A model generated the notes under the pieces. That model made no database searches, was not told the origin of the DNA, and saw only the letters and a list, made by a program, of their open reading frames with translations. Shown one piece after another: positions 1 to 6,453 of a DNA stretch of 11,692 bases. Location: assembly GCA_002495185.1 (NCBI GenBank), contig DAEB01000016.1:31122-42813 (forward strand). Reading direction: 5' to 3'. This stretch comes from Thermoplasmata archaeon UBA184 (lineage in GTDB: Archaea; Thermoplasmatota; Thermoplasmata; Lutacidiplasmatales; UBA184). A program made the position numbers and the translations under genes. The first letter of the stretch is position 1; the number at the start of each line of letters is the position of its first letter.

Positions 1-1482
1 GTCATCCGGATCATCAACGAGCCGACGGCCGCGTCGCTCGCCTACGGGCTCGACAAGGCCGGGAAGAACCAGAAGATCCTCGTCTTCGACCTCGGCGGGG
101 GAACGCTCGATGTTACGATCATGGATTTCGGCGAGGGGGTCTTCGAGGTCATGAGCACGAGCGGGGACACGCAGCTCGGCGGCACCGACATGGACAACGC
201 GGTGACCGAGTGGGTCGCCTCGGAGTTCCAGAAGGAGTCGGGGGTGAACATCCGTAACGACAAGATGGCGATGCAGCGGGTGCGGGACGCCGCGGAGAAG
301 GCGAAGATCGAGCTCTCCTCGACGATGGAGACGCAGATCAACCTCCCGTTCCTGACCGCGACGAACGAGGGCCCGAAGCACCTCGCTCTTCCGCTCACCC
401 GGGCGAAGCTCGAGGAGCTAGTCCGCCCGATCGTCGAGCGATGCCGGGCTCCGGTCGAGCAGGCGATCCGGGATGCGAAGGTCTCGAAGGACCAGATCAA
501 CCGGATCGTCCTGGTCGGCGGGCCGACGCGGATGCCGATCGTTCAGAAGTTCCTCGAACAGACGATCGGCCGACCGATCGAGCACGGCGTGGACCCGATG
601 GAGTGCGTCGCGATGGGCGCGGCAATCCAGGGCGGTGTCCTCGCGGGCGAGGTCAAGGACGTCGTGCTGCTCGATGTGACGCCGCTGTCGCTCGGGGTCG
701 AGACCTTGGGCGGCGTGGCGACCCACCTGATCGACCGCAACACGACCATCCCCACCCGGAAGAGCCAGATCTTCACGACGGCGGCGGACAACCAGTCGAG
801 CGTCGAGATCAAGGTCTACCAGGGAGAACGTCCGATCGCCGCGGACAACGTGTCGCTCGGGAGCTTCCTGCTCACCGGGATCCCCCCCGCGCCTCGGGGG
901 GTCCCGCAGGTCGAGGTCACGTTCGACATCGACGCGAACGGGATCCTGAACGTCTCCGCGAAGGACCTCGCGTCCGGGCGGAAGCAGGGGATCACGATCA
1001 GCGCGTCCAACAAGCTCTCGAAGGACGAGGTCCAGCGGATGGTCCACCAGGCCGAGGAGTTCGCCGACAAGGACAAGGCGCGTGCGGAGCTCATCCAGGC
1101 CCGGAACGCCGGGGAATCGCTCGCCTACGAGGCCGAACGACTCCTCTCCGAACAGAAGGAGAAGGTCGCGGGAAGCGAAGCGGACCAGGTCCGGGAGAAG
1201 GTCAAGGCAGTGCGGGCGGTCCTCGAGAAGAAGGACGCGACCGTGCGCGAGATCCGGGACGCGACCGACGAGCTCACGCGAGCGCTCCACGCGGTCAGCC
1301 AGAAGCTGTACCAGTCGGCCGGCGGCGGAGCCCCCTCGGGAGGTTCCTCCGGCGAGGCCCCGCCAACCGGCGAAACCAGTGGAGAGTCCCCGCCGTCGGG
1401 CGGGGGGGGCCCGAGCGGACCCGTGGACGCCGACTACAAAGTGGTCGATGGCGACGACGACGGCTCGAAGACCGCCTCGTAG
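1..1482 (+). CDS. dnaK: Chaperone DnaK (Hsp70), 5'-truncated by window edge
   Basis: ATP-dependent cytosolic chaperone that works with DnaJ and GrpE. The reading frame is open from base 1 and starts inside the nucleotide-binding domain at the IINEPTAASLAYGLDK motif, so roughly 165 N-terminal residues lie outside the window; 493 codons are seen. In order: the phosphate-2 loop VFDLGGGTLDVTI (fragment residues 28-40), the adenosine motif VLVGGPTRMPI (170-180), the hydrophobic interdomain linker VVLLDVTPL (221-229), the beta-sandwich substrate-binding domain to about residue 335, then the helical lid. The tail is a Gly/Pro/Ser-rich linker followed by DADYKVVDGDDD, the usual acidic DnaK C-terminus. 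A run of eight G (1402-1409) codes part of the Gly linker. Total length would be near 655 residues, normal for the family. Archaeal dnaK is generally regarded as acquired from bacteria (family knowledge). grpE and dnaJ are not in the window. It is convergent with citrate synthase, with stops 9 bp apart. Confidence 0.97.
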   Translation, partial: VIRIINEPTAASLAYGLDKAGKNQKILVFDLGGGTLDVTIMDFGEGVFEVMSTSGDTQLGGTDMDNAVTEWVASEFQKESGVNIRNDKMAMQRVRDAAEKAKIELSSTMETQINLPFLTATNEGPKHLALPLTRAKLEELVRPIVERCRAPVEQAIRDAKVSKDQINRIVLVGGPTRMPIVQKFLEQTIGRPIEHGVDPMECVAMGAAIQGGVLAGEVKDVVLLDVTPLSLGVETLGGVATHLIDRNTTIPTRKSQIFTTAADNQSSVEIKVYQGERPIAADNVSLGSFLLTGIPPAPRGVPQVEVTFDIDANGILNVSAKDLASGRKQGITISASNKLSKDEVQRMVHQAEEFADKDKARAELIQARNAGESLAYEAERLLSEQKEKVAGSEADQVREKVKAVRAVLEKKDATVREIRDATDELTRALHAVSQKLYQSAGGGAPSGGSSGEAPPTGETSGESPPSGGGGPSGPVDADYKVVDGDDDGSKTAS

Positions 1483-1491
1483 GGGCGCCCG

Positions 1492-2604
1492 CTAGGGCGT
1501 CGTGATCGGCCGGGGCCACGTCCGGCCCTTCGCGGGGCCCACGTACTCCACCTCGGGCCGGATGAGTCGATTGTCGGCGGCCTGCTCGAGAGCGTGAGCG
1601 GTCCATCCCGCCGTCCTCGCGACCGCGAACGTCGGGGTGAACAGCGTCCGAGGGAGCCCCACCGCTTCGAGCACGACCGCGCTGTAGTACTCGACGTTCG
1701 TGAAGAGTCGGGCGTCCGGCCGGGTGCGATGCAGGCCGGCGAGCGCCGCCCGCTCGACGGCCTCGGCAAGCTCGAATCGACGGGGGTCCGCGACCGACCT
1801 CGCGATCCGATGCAGGACCAACCCCCGCGGGTCCTCGGTCTTGTAGGCGCGGTGGCCGAATCCGAAGAGCCGTTCGTGTCGGGCGAGCCGTTCCTCGACC
1901 CATCGTTCGGCGTTCTCAGGGGCCGCGACGGCGTCGAGCATGTCGGAGACGCGGCTCGGGGCACCTCCGTGGAGGGGACCCTTGAGCGTCGCGAGCGCGG
2001 CGGTGGCGGCGCTCGCGAGGTCGGACTGGGTCGAGAGGGCCACCCGCAGAGCAAACGTCGATGCGTTCATCCCGTGGTCGGCGAGCAGACAGAGGTACCC
2101 TTCGAGCGCCCGCACTCGGGGGACGGGCGGTTCTTCGCCCGTGAGCATCCACAGGTAGTTCGCGGCGTGCGAAAGCTCGCGGCGCGCGGGGACGGGCCTC
2201 TTTCCCTGAGAGTTCCGCACGAAACGGGCGAGAAGGACGGGGGCCTGGGCGATGAGGCGGAAGCCCTCCTCCCGGGTCGGCGGGTAACCGAAACTTCCGT
2301 CCCCGAGGGAGGAGAGGATCGTCCGCAGGGCCTCGAGCGGCGGGAGGCCCGGGGGGAGCGCGTCGACGAGACGCTCGACGGAAGGCGACGGGGAGCGCGC
2401 CGACTGGAGCGCGAGCACGACCTCGGGGGATGGGTCGCGCGCCGGAGGTTCTCCGAACAGGAGGAGATGGACGACCGACTCGTACGGGACACCGGGAACG
2501 ATCGACCGAACGTCGAACCCGCGGTAGACGAGGTCGCCGGTCGTTCCCCCGACCCAGGAGACCTCCGAGGTCCCCACGACGACGTCGTCCAGTCCCTTCG
2601 ACAT
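1492..2604 (-). CDS. gltA: Citrate synthase, with Glu at the usual catalytic Asp position
   Basis: Condenses oxaloacetate and acetyl-CoA to citrate, the entry step of the TCA cycle. The product is 370 aa from the ATG at 2604, typical of the dimeric archaeal/Gram-positive type. The N-terminus MSKGLDDVVVGTSEVSW matches how family members begin. Recognisable motifs are DHGMNASTFALRV (H177), the catalytic-His motif GPLHGGAPS (H212), the oxaloacetate-binding GFGHRAYKTEDPR (H251, R260), TPTFAVARTAGWTAH (R330) and NRLIRP (R349). Where most citrate synthases have NVDFY or NVDYY with the catalytic Asp, this one reads NVEYY (E305). An in-frame GTG at 2619 gives five more residues. A TATA-like element at 2641-2650 is 26 nt from that GTG and 41 nt from the ATG, so a leaderless GTG start cannot be excluded; no Shine-Dalgarno precedes either. 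A 2-methylcitrate synthase activity is an alternative within the same family. It is divergent from the LSm operon. Confidence 0.95.
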   Translation of the reverse strand: MSKGLDDVVVGTSEVSWVGGTTGDLVYRGFDVRSIVPGVPYESVVHLLLFGEPPARDPSPEVVLALQSARSPSPSVERLVDALPPGLPPLEALRTILSSLGDGSFGYPPTREEGFRLIAQAPVLLARFVRNSQGKRPVPARRELSHAANYLWMLTGEEPPVPRVRALEGYLCLLADHGMNASTFALRVALSTQSDLASAATAALATLKGPLHGGAPSRVSDMLDAVAAPENAERWVEERLARHERLFGFGHRAYKTEDPRGLVLHRIARSVADPRRFELAEAVERAALAGLHRTRPDARLFTNVEYYSAVVLEAVGLPRTLFTPTFAVARTAGWTAHALEQAADNRLIRPEVEYVGPAKGRTWPRPITTP

Positions 2605-2638
2605 GCGAGGGGCCGACACGGCGCAGCGTACCCGGTCC

Positions 2639-2653
2639 CGAAGATATCGTTCG
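2639..2653. repeat. Imperfect inverted repeat CGAA-GATATCG-TTCG in the divergent promoter region
   Basis: Arms CGAA and TTCG flank a GATATCG centre, between citrate synthase and the LSm operon. It overlaps the candidate citrate synthase TATA element and sits 46-60 nt upstream of the LSm ATG. Because the operon encodes an RbkR-type regulator, an operator here is conceivable, but no known RbkR box was matched. Confidence 0.25.
2641..2650 (-). promoter_or_regulatory. Candidate TATA element for citrate synthase
   Basis: On the minus strand the sequence reads ACGATATCTT, the most AT-rich patch upstream of citrate synthase in a very GC-rich context. It is centred about 26 nt before the alternative GTG start (2619) and 41 nt before the ATG (2604). 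That suits an archaeal TATA box giving either a leaderless GTG message or a 15-nt leader. It lies within an imperfect inverted repeat (2639-2653). Confidence 0.35.
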
Positions 2654-2662
2654 CCCTCCCCG

Positions 2663-2674
2663 GAAAACGCTAAA
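2663..2674 (+). promoter_or_regulatory. Candidate TATA element for the LSm-ribK-raSEA-nadE operon
   Basis: The plus strand reads GAAAACGCTAAA, an AT-rich patch in an otherwise GC-rich 94-bp divergent intergenic region. Its centre is about 29 nt upstream of the LSm ATG at 2699, the spacing expected for a leaderless archaeal transcript. It is not a perfect TATA consensus, so the call rests on composition and spacing only. Confidence 0.35.
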
Positions 2675-2698
2675 CGCCGCGCCCCGGTCGGCGAGCCG

Positions 2699-2941
2699 AT
2701 GGTGGAAGGTCCGCCTCACGTCATCGAAAAGCTGCTCCAGCAGCGAGTGACCCTCGAACTGAAGGACACCCGGACCCTGACCGGCAAGCTGCTCGGAATG
2801 GACGAGCACATGAACCTGGTCCTCGACGACGCGGAGGAGCGGACGTCGGAGGTCACCCGACACCTGGGTCGGGTCGTGCTGCGCGGGTCGAACGTCGTCA
2901 CCTTGAACGCCCCCCAGGGCTCGGCGGGCAAGTCGTCCTGA
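2699..2941 (+). CDS. lsm: Archaeal Sm-like (LSm/SmAP) RNA-binding protein
   Basis: Small protein of 80 aa with a single Sm fold; family members assemble into heptameric or hexameric rings that bind U-rich or A-rich single-stranded RNA. Sm1 spans about residues 8-45 and contains GKLLGMDEHMNLVL, with the RNA-contacting D35, H37, M38 and N39. Sm2 is LGRVVLRGSNVVTL (56-69), with the R62-G63-x-N65 signature. The short insert between the two motifs is charged. The start is the ATG at 2699: an upstream in-frame ATG at 2603 would add residues unlike the family and would overlap the divergent promoter. The stop TGA shares its last base with the ATG of ribK (TGATG, 2939-2943), so LSm is the first gene of a coupled four-gene operon. 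RNA targets cannot be read from the sequence. Confidence 0.95.
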   Translation: MVEGPPHVIEKLLQQRVTLELKDTRTLTGKLLGMDEHMNLVLDDAEERTSEVTRHLGRVVLRGSNVVTLNAPQGSAGKSS

Positions 2942-3645
2942 TGGGTCCTGCCGCCCGCGCCGCCGTGGACAAGGGACGCCCCCGACCGAAGGGGGAGGCG
3001 CTCGCGGTCCTGAAGCTCCTCGCGCTCGCCGGCGGCGACCACACCGCGGTCGTTGCGACCTCCCGAGAGATCGGGGAGCGGCTCGGGGTCAGTCAGCAGG
3101 CGGCCGACCGATACCTCCTCTCCTTAGAGTCGAACGGCCTCGTCACCCGCTCGCTCGCGCAGCGTCGGCAGCGGCTCCTTCTCACCCCGGCGGCGATGGA
3201 GATGCTGCGGGCGGAGTATCACGGATACCGCCGCATCTTCGAGGGTCCGGCAAAGGTCTCCCTCCGCGGGAAGGTCGCCTCGGGTCTCGGGGAGGGACGC
3301 TATTACCTCAGCCAGCCCGGCTACGTGCTTCAGTTCACCGAGCGGCTCGGCTACACCCCGTACCCGGGAACCCTGAACGTGCGCGTCGGCCATGAGGCGT
3401 TGCGTCGTGCTTCGCTCGTCTCGGAGTGGACCGGGGTCCGGGTCGACGGGTTCCATGCGAGCGGACGCACGTTCGGCGGCGCGACGTGCTTTCCGGCCCG
3501 GATGAACGGGCACCCATGCCACCTCATCCACCCGGACCGCAGCCACTACAAGGACGTGATCGAGTTCATCGCGCGGGACCGTCTTCGGGATTCGCTCCAC
3601 CTCAAGGACAACGATGAGGTGGAGATCTCGATCGAGGAATCGTGA
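2941..3645 (+). CDS. ribK: RbkR-type protein: winged-helix regulator fused to CTP-dependent riboflavin kinase
   Basis: The C-terminal half phosphorylates riboflavin to FMN using CTP, the archaeal route. The N-terminal half is a DNA-binding winged helix. Residues about 18-90 form the wHTH, with TSREIGERLGVSQQAADRYL as its core, followed by LESNGLVTR and the wing. The kinase starts near residue 105 with GKVASGLGEGRYYL (110-123), the glycine-rich nucleotide/flavin motif of the MJ0056 family, then GYTPYPGTLNV (137-147) and the HPDRSHY segment (197-203) leading into a DVIEFIA helix. The 234-aa length fits the two-domain RbkR form, known in several euryarchaeal groups to regulate riboflavin genes with its own product pathway (established knowledge). 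The ATG overlaps the LSm stop by one base; the 3' end overlaps the raSEA GTG start (GTGA, 3642-3645). No other riboflavin gene is in the window. Confidence 0.93.
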   Translation: MGPAARAAVDKGRPRPKGEALAVLKLLALAGGDHTAVVATSREIGERLGVSQQAADRYLLSLESNGLVTRSLAQRRQRLLLTPAAMEMLRAEYHGYRRIFEGPAKVSLRGKVASGLGEGRYYLSQPGYVLQFTERLGYTPYPGTLNVRVGHEALRRASLVSEWTGVRVDGFHASGRTFGGATCFPARMNGHPCHLIHPDRSHYKDVIEFIARDRLRDSLHLKDNDEVEISIEES

Positions 3646-4664
3646 CCGCTGAGTCGGTCGGCCGGTCGGTGGCGCGGGAACGCCGCCCCGACCCCGCGTC
3701 GCCCGGCGAGGCGCGGCGGTACGTCAACCAATGGGTCGAGGACGAGGCTCTCGAGCACGAGCGGGTCCGGGCGTTCGTCCTGATCCTTCGGACCCGCGGA
3801 TGCTACTGGGCCGACCTCAAGGGGTGCTCGATGTGCGGGTACTCGAAGGACACGCTCGGACGGTCCGCCACGCCGGACGAGCTCGGGGAACAGCTCTCCC
3901 GCGCTCTCGCGCGATATCGGGACGAGCCGTACGTGAAGGTCTACACCTCGGGGAGCTTCCTCGACGATCGCGAGGTCGACCCGGCGAGCCGGCGCGCGAT
4001 CGTCTCGGCGTTCTCGGGTCGGGCCCGACGGTTCCTGTTCGAGACCCTTCCCGAGTTCGCGACCGCCGATTCGGTCGGCCTCTTGCGGGACGCGTTCGCG
4101 GGCGAGCTCGAGGTCGCGCTGGGTCTCGAGTCGACTGACCCGACGGTGCTCTCTCGGTTCGTGAACAAGGGGTCCTCGCCGGGGGAGTATCTCGCCGCCT
4201 CCGACCGTCTCCGTTCGGAGAAGGTGCGGACGAAGGCGTACCTTCTCCTGAAGCCGCCCTACCTCACCGAATCCGAGTCGGTCGCCGACGTCGTCCGGTC
4301 GGTCCGCGAGGCAGCCCCGCACTTTGACTCGCTCTCGGTGAATCCCGTGCATATCCAGAACGGGACGGTGGTCGAGTGGTTGTACCGTCGCGGCCGGTAC
4401 CGGCCCCCCTGGCTCTGGTCGCTCGTGGAAGCTCTGCGCGTTGGGTCCACGGCCCGCGGTTCCGCCCGACTCGTTTCCTTCCCGACGGCTGGCGGCCTCC
4501 CCCGGGGCCCCCACAACTGCGGACAGTGCGACCGCCGCGTCCTGGCGGCGGTCGAGGAAGCGTCCCTGTCGCAACAGTTCGGGCCGCTCGGTGGCCTCGG
4601 GTGCGAATGTCGTGCGGAATGGGAGTCGAGCATGGAGCTCGCCCCGCTCGGGGTCGAGGCATGA
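3642..4664 (+). CDS. raSEA: RaSEA, radical-SAM subunit of archaeosine synthase
   Basis: RaSEA acts with ArcS to turn the lysine adduct of preQ0 at position 15 of the tRNA D-loop into archaeosine. The protein is 340 aa and starts at a GTG overlapping the ribK stop by four bases. The radical-SAM cluster motif is RTRGCYWADLKGCSMCGY, giving C54, C62 and C65 in a C-x7-C-x2-C spacing longer than the canonical CxxxCxxC and typical of this Elp3-related family as I recall it. Downstream are YTSGSFLDDREV (101-112), the SAM-barrel strand LEVALGLEST (156-165), the TKAYLLLKPP strand (197-206) and SVNPVHIQNGTVVEWL (232-247). The C-terminus carries two further cysteine pairs, NCGQC (C293, C296) and GCECRAEW (C321, C323), probably a metal site. 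ArcS is not in the window. The family call rests on motifs; an Elp3-like acetyltransferase is excluded because no GNAT domain follows. Confidence 0.9.
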   Translation: MTAESVGRSVARERRPDPASPGEARRYVNQWVEDEALEHERVRAFVLILRTRGCYWADLKGCSMCGYSKDTLGRSATPDELGEQLSRALARYRDEPYVKVYTSGSFLDDREVDPASRRAIVSAFSGRARRFLFETLPEFATADSVGLLRDAFAGELEVALGLESTDPTVLSRFVNKGSSPGEYLAASDRLRSEKVRTKAYLLLKPPYLTESESVADVVRSVREAAPHFDSLSVNPVHIQNGTVVEWLYRRGRYRPPWLWSLVEALRVGSTARGSARLVSFPTAGGLPRGPHNCGQCDRRVLAAVEEASLSQQFGPLGGLGCECRAEWESSMELAPLGVEA

Positions 4665-5473
4665 CGGGCGAGCTCGTTCCCCGCGTCCCGCCGCATGCGG
4701 TCGATACGATCGGCCAGTTCCTCCGGGCCCATGCGCTCGGAAACGGCTCCGACGGCGTGGTGGTCGGCCTCTCGGGCGGGATCGATAGTGCGCTCGTGGC
4801 CCGCCTCGCCCGGGATGCGCTCGGCGCCGAGCACGTCCTCGGAGTCCTTCTCCCGGATGCGCCGTTCCCGGAGCCCCTCCTCGTGGAGACCGTCGAGTAC
4901 GCCCGGAACCTCGGGGTCGAATCCCGGACCGTCCCCATCGAGCCGGTCGAGAGCGCGTACCGAACGCTCCTGCCCGAGCTCGGAGACCCGGTGGCCCTCG
5001 GGAACGTGAAGGCGCGGATCCGGATGACGGTCCTGTACACGCTCGCCCGCGCACGTCATCGCTTGGTCGCCGGAACCGGGAACAAGTCGGAGCTCCTCCT
5101 CGGGTACTTTACAAAGTACGGGGACGGAGGGGTCGACATCCTGCCCCTCGGGGACCTCTACAAGACGGACGTTCGGGCGATCGCGGCCGACCTCGACCTG
5201 CCGCGCGCGATCCGGGATCGTCCTCCGACCGCCGGGCTCTGGGAGGGACAGACCGATGAGGGAGAGCTCGGGATCTCGTACGACCACCTCGACCAGATCC
5301 TGAACGGCATCGAGCAGCTCCGCAGCGAGGAGGAGATCTCGGAGCGAACCGGGATCCCCCTCGACAGGGTCTCGTCGATCGCGTCGCGAGTGATTGCCTC
5401 CCGCCACAAGCGAAGGATGCCGCCCATCCCGAAGGTGCGTCTCCGGACGATCGGCCTGGATTGGCGCGAGTGA
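4661..5473 (+). CDS. nadE: NH3-dependent NAD+ synthetase
   Basis: Amidates nicotinic acid adenine dinucleotide (NaAD) to NAD+ using ATP and ammonia, the last step of NAD synthesis. The product is 270 aa from the ATG at 4661, whose ATGA overlaps the raSEA stop. The N-type ATP pyrophosphatase P-loop is SGGIDSALVA (38-47). It is followed by the helix NVKARIRMTVLY (115-126), the NaAD-binding segment GTGNKSELLLGYFTKYGDGG (138-157), LPLGDLYKTDVR (161-172) and PPTAGLWEGQTDEGELG (188-204). It ends with SRHKRRMPPIPKV, the usual family C-terminus. There is no N-terminal nitrilase (glutaminase) domain, so ammonia is expected to be supplied directly or by a partner. A longer in-frame extension upstream is antisense-like coding noise inside raSEA and was rejected. 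It is the last gene of the operon; with ribK the operon makes two redox cofactors. Confidence 0.97.
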   Translation: MTGELVPRVPPHAVDTIGQFLRAHALGNGSDGVVVGLSGGIDSALVARLARDALGAEHVLGVLLPDAPFPEPLLVETVEYARNLGVESRTVPIEPVESAYRTLLPELGDPVALGNVKARIRMTVLYTLARARHRLVAGTGNKSELLLGYFTKYGDGGVDILPLGDLYKTDVRAIAADLDLPRAIRDRPPTAGLWEGQTDEGELGISYDHLDQILNGIEQLRSEEEISERTGIPLDRVSSIASRVIASRHKRRMPPIPKVRLRTIGLDWRE

Positions 5474-5568
5474 CCGCGCGCGACGCGCCGGGCGTCATCG
5501 GGCGACCTCCGCGCAACGTTATCCCCCGGCACGGCTCCGGGCCCCGTCTACCGACCGCGTAGCCCCGT

Positions 5569-6453
5569 ATGGACCGAGCCACCTACCAGCGCCTCTACGA
5601 TTCCCTCGCCACCTACGAGGACGTGCACCGGATCGCCCACCAGGAGCACCGGGACGAGGAGCTCCTCTTCGTGATCCACACCCATCGCGTCACGCGGGAC
5701 GCGACCCGACGGTTCTACGTGGTCAAGCGGCAGATTCCGAAGCTCGTCGGCCAGTGGAAGCGTGGCCGCACGATGCTCGAGATCGCGCGCGAGTGGAAGT
5801 TCCCGCCGGTGCTGATGGGCCAGCAGATGCTCGGAGAGCTCGGGATCCCCCGGAAGAAGGTCTGGGGAACGTTTCTCCATCCTGAGACGGCGCCCGACGC
5901 CCGCATCCGCAAGGAGGTGGACGAGCTCCTCGCCCACGACATGATCTACTCCCCGCGCGGCATGGAGCTCCAGCGGGAGCGGGGACGCAAGGGCGAGGAG
6001 CGGCTCCAGCGCTGGCTCGAGAAGCACGGGATCGGCTATCGGACCGAGAAGGACCTGCGCGGTAAGTACGCGAAGACCCCGGACGCCCTGCTCGACGAAC
6101 CGATCATCTTCTACGGACAGAAGCTCACCTGGATCGAATCGAAGGCGAACTTCGGGGACGACGTCGAGCTCCGGAAGAACTTGAAGCGTCAGCTCGGGCC
6201 GTACACCGAGATCTTCGGGGAGGGCGCGGTCGTCTACTGGTACGGCTACGTGGACGGTGCCGAGTCGCCGCCCGGGATCCTTCTCTGGGACGGGGAAACG
6301 TTCGAGGGGATCACCCCGATCGTGCCGCCGCACCCCGAGCGACCTCACGTTGCGCACCCGTCGCGAGATCACGCTCGACCAGCGCACCCGGGCTCGCCTC
6401 ACGGAGCCCCAGGATCAGCGCACGGCGGCTCTTCCGCCGCGCCGCCTCCTTGA
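5569..6453 (+). CDS. TPD-motif PD-(D/E)XK nuclease, archaeal homologue of CDIN1/C15orf41
   Basis: Predicted metal-dependent nuclease of unknown substrate. Residues about 50-105 form a helix-turn-helix-like segment (IPKLVGQWKRGRTMLEIARE, then GIPRKKVWGTFLHPE). The nuclease core follows: E143 in GRKGEERLQRWLEKHG, the name-giving T170-P171-D172 in YAKTPDALLDEP, and E190-S-K192 in LTWIESKANFGDD. Together these give the E-D-ExK set of the PD-(D/E)XK fold. VVYWYGYVDG (221-230) is the last core strand. This arrangement matches the family of human CDIN1, mutated in congenital dyserythropoietic anaemia type I and predicted to be a nuclease (established knowledge). The conserved part ends near residue 246. 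The remaining 48 residues are Pro/His/Ala/Gly-rich and are read antisense to the last 143 bp of hisS, so the tail is probably a read-through extension. A weak TATA-like AACGTTATC (5515-5523) lies upstream. The gene is 95 bp downstream of nadE and may have its own promoter. Confidence 0.88.
   Translation: MDRATYQRLYDSLATYEDVHRIAHQEHRDEELLFVIHTHRVTRDATRRFYVVKRQIPKLVGQWKRGRTMLEIAREWKFPPVLMGQQMLGELGIPRKKVWGTFLHPETAPDARIRKEVDELLAHDMIYSPRGMELQRERGRKGEERLQRWLEKHGIGYRTEKDLRGKYAKTPDALLDEPIIFYGQKLTWIESKANFGDDVELRKNLKRQLGPYTEIFGEGAVVYWYGYVDGAESPPGILLWDGETFEGITPIVPPHPERPHVAHPSRDHARPAHPGSPHGAPGSAHGGSSAAPPP

Noticed and set aside
1402..1409. Run of eight G in dnaK as a possible frameshift or phase-variation tract
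   Set aside because: The frame continues correctly through the Gly-rich linker to the expected acidic DnaK tail, so no shift is needed; such runs arise naturally in Gly codons at this GC content.
441..1505. Overlapping plus-strand frame of 354 codons within dnaK
   Set aside because: It is the +2 shadow of dnaK, rich in Arg, Gly and Pro, with no domain.
4376..4660. 95-codon N-terminal extension of NAD synthetase
   Set aside because: It lies inside raSEA in another frame. The ATG at 4661 gives a normal 270-aa NadE and a typical ATGA coupled start.
3546..5054. 502-codon open frame on the minus strand across ribK, raSEA and nadE
   Set aside because: The opposite strand carries three genes with clear catalytic motifs. 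The antisense product is low-complexity, Arg-rich and spans gene boundaries, a GC-rich shadow.
3642..5473. raSEA and nadE as part of an archaeosine gene cluster
   Set aside because: No arcS, tgtA or preQ0 genes are in the window. The neighbours are cofactor genes, so a dedicated archaeosine cluster is not supported.
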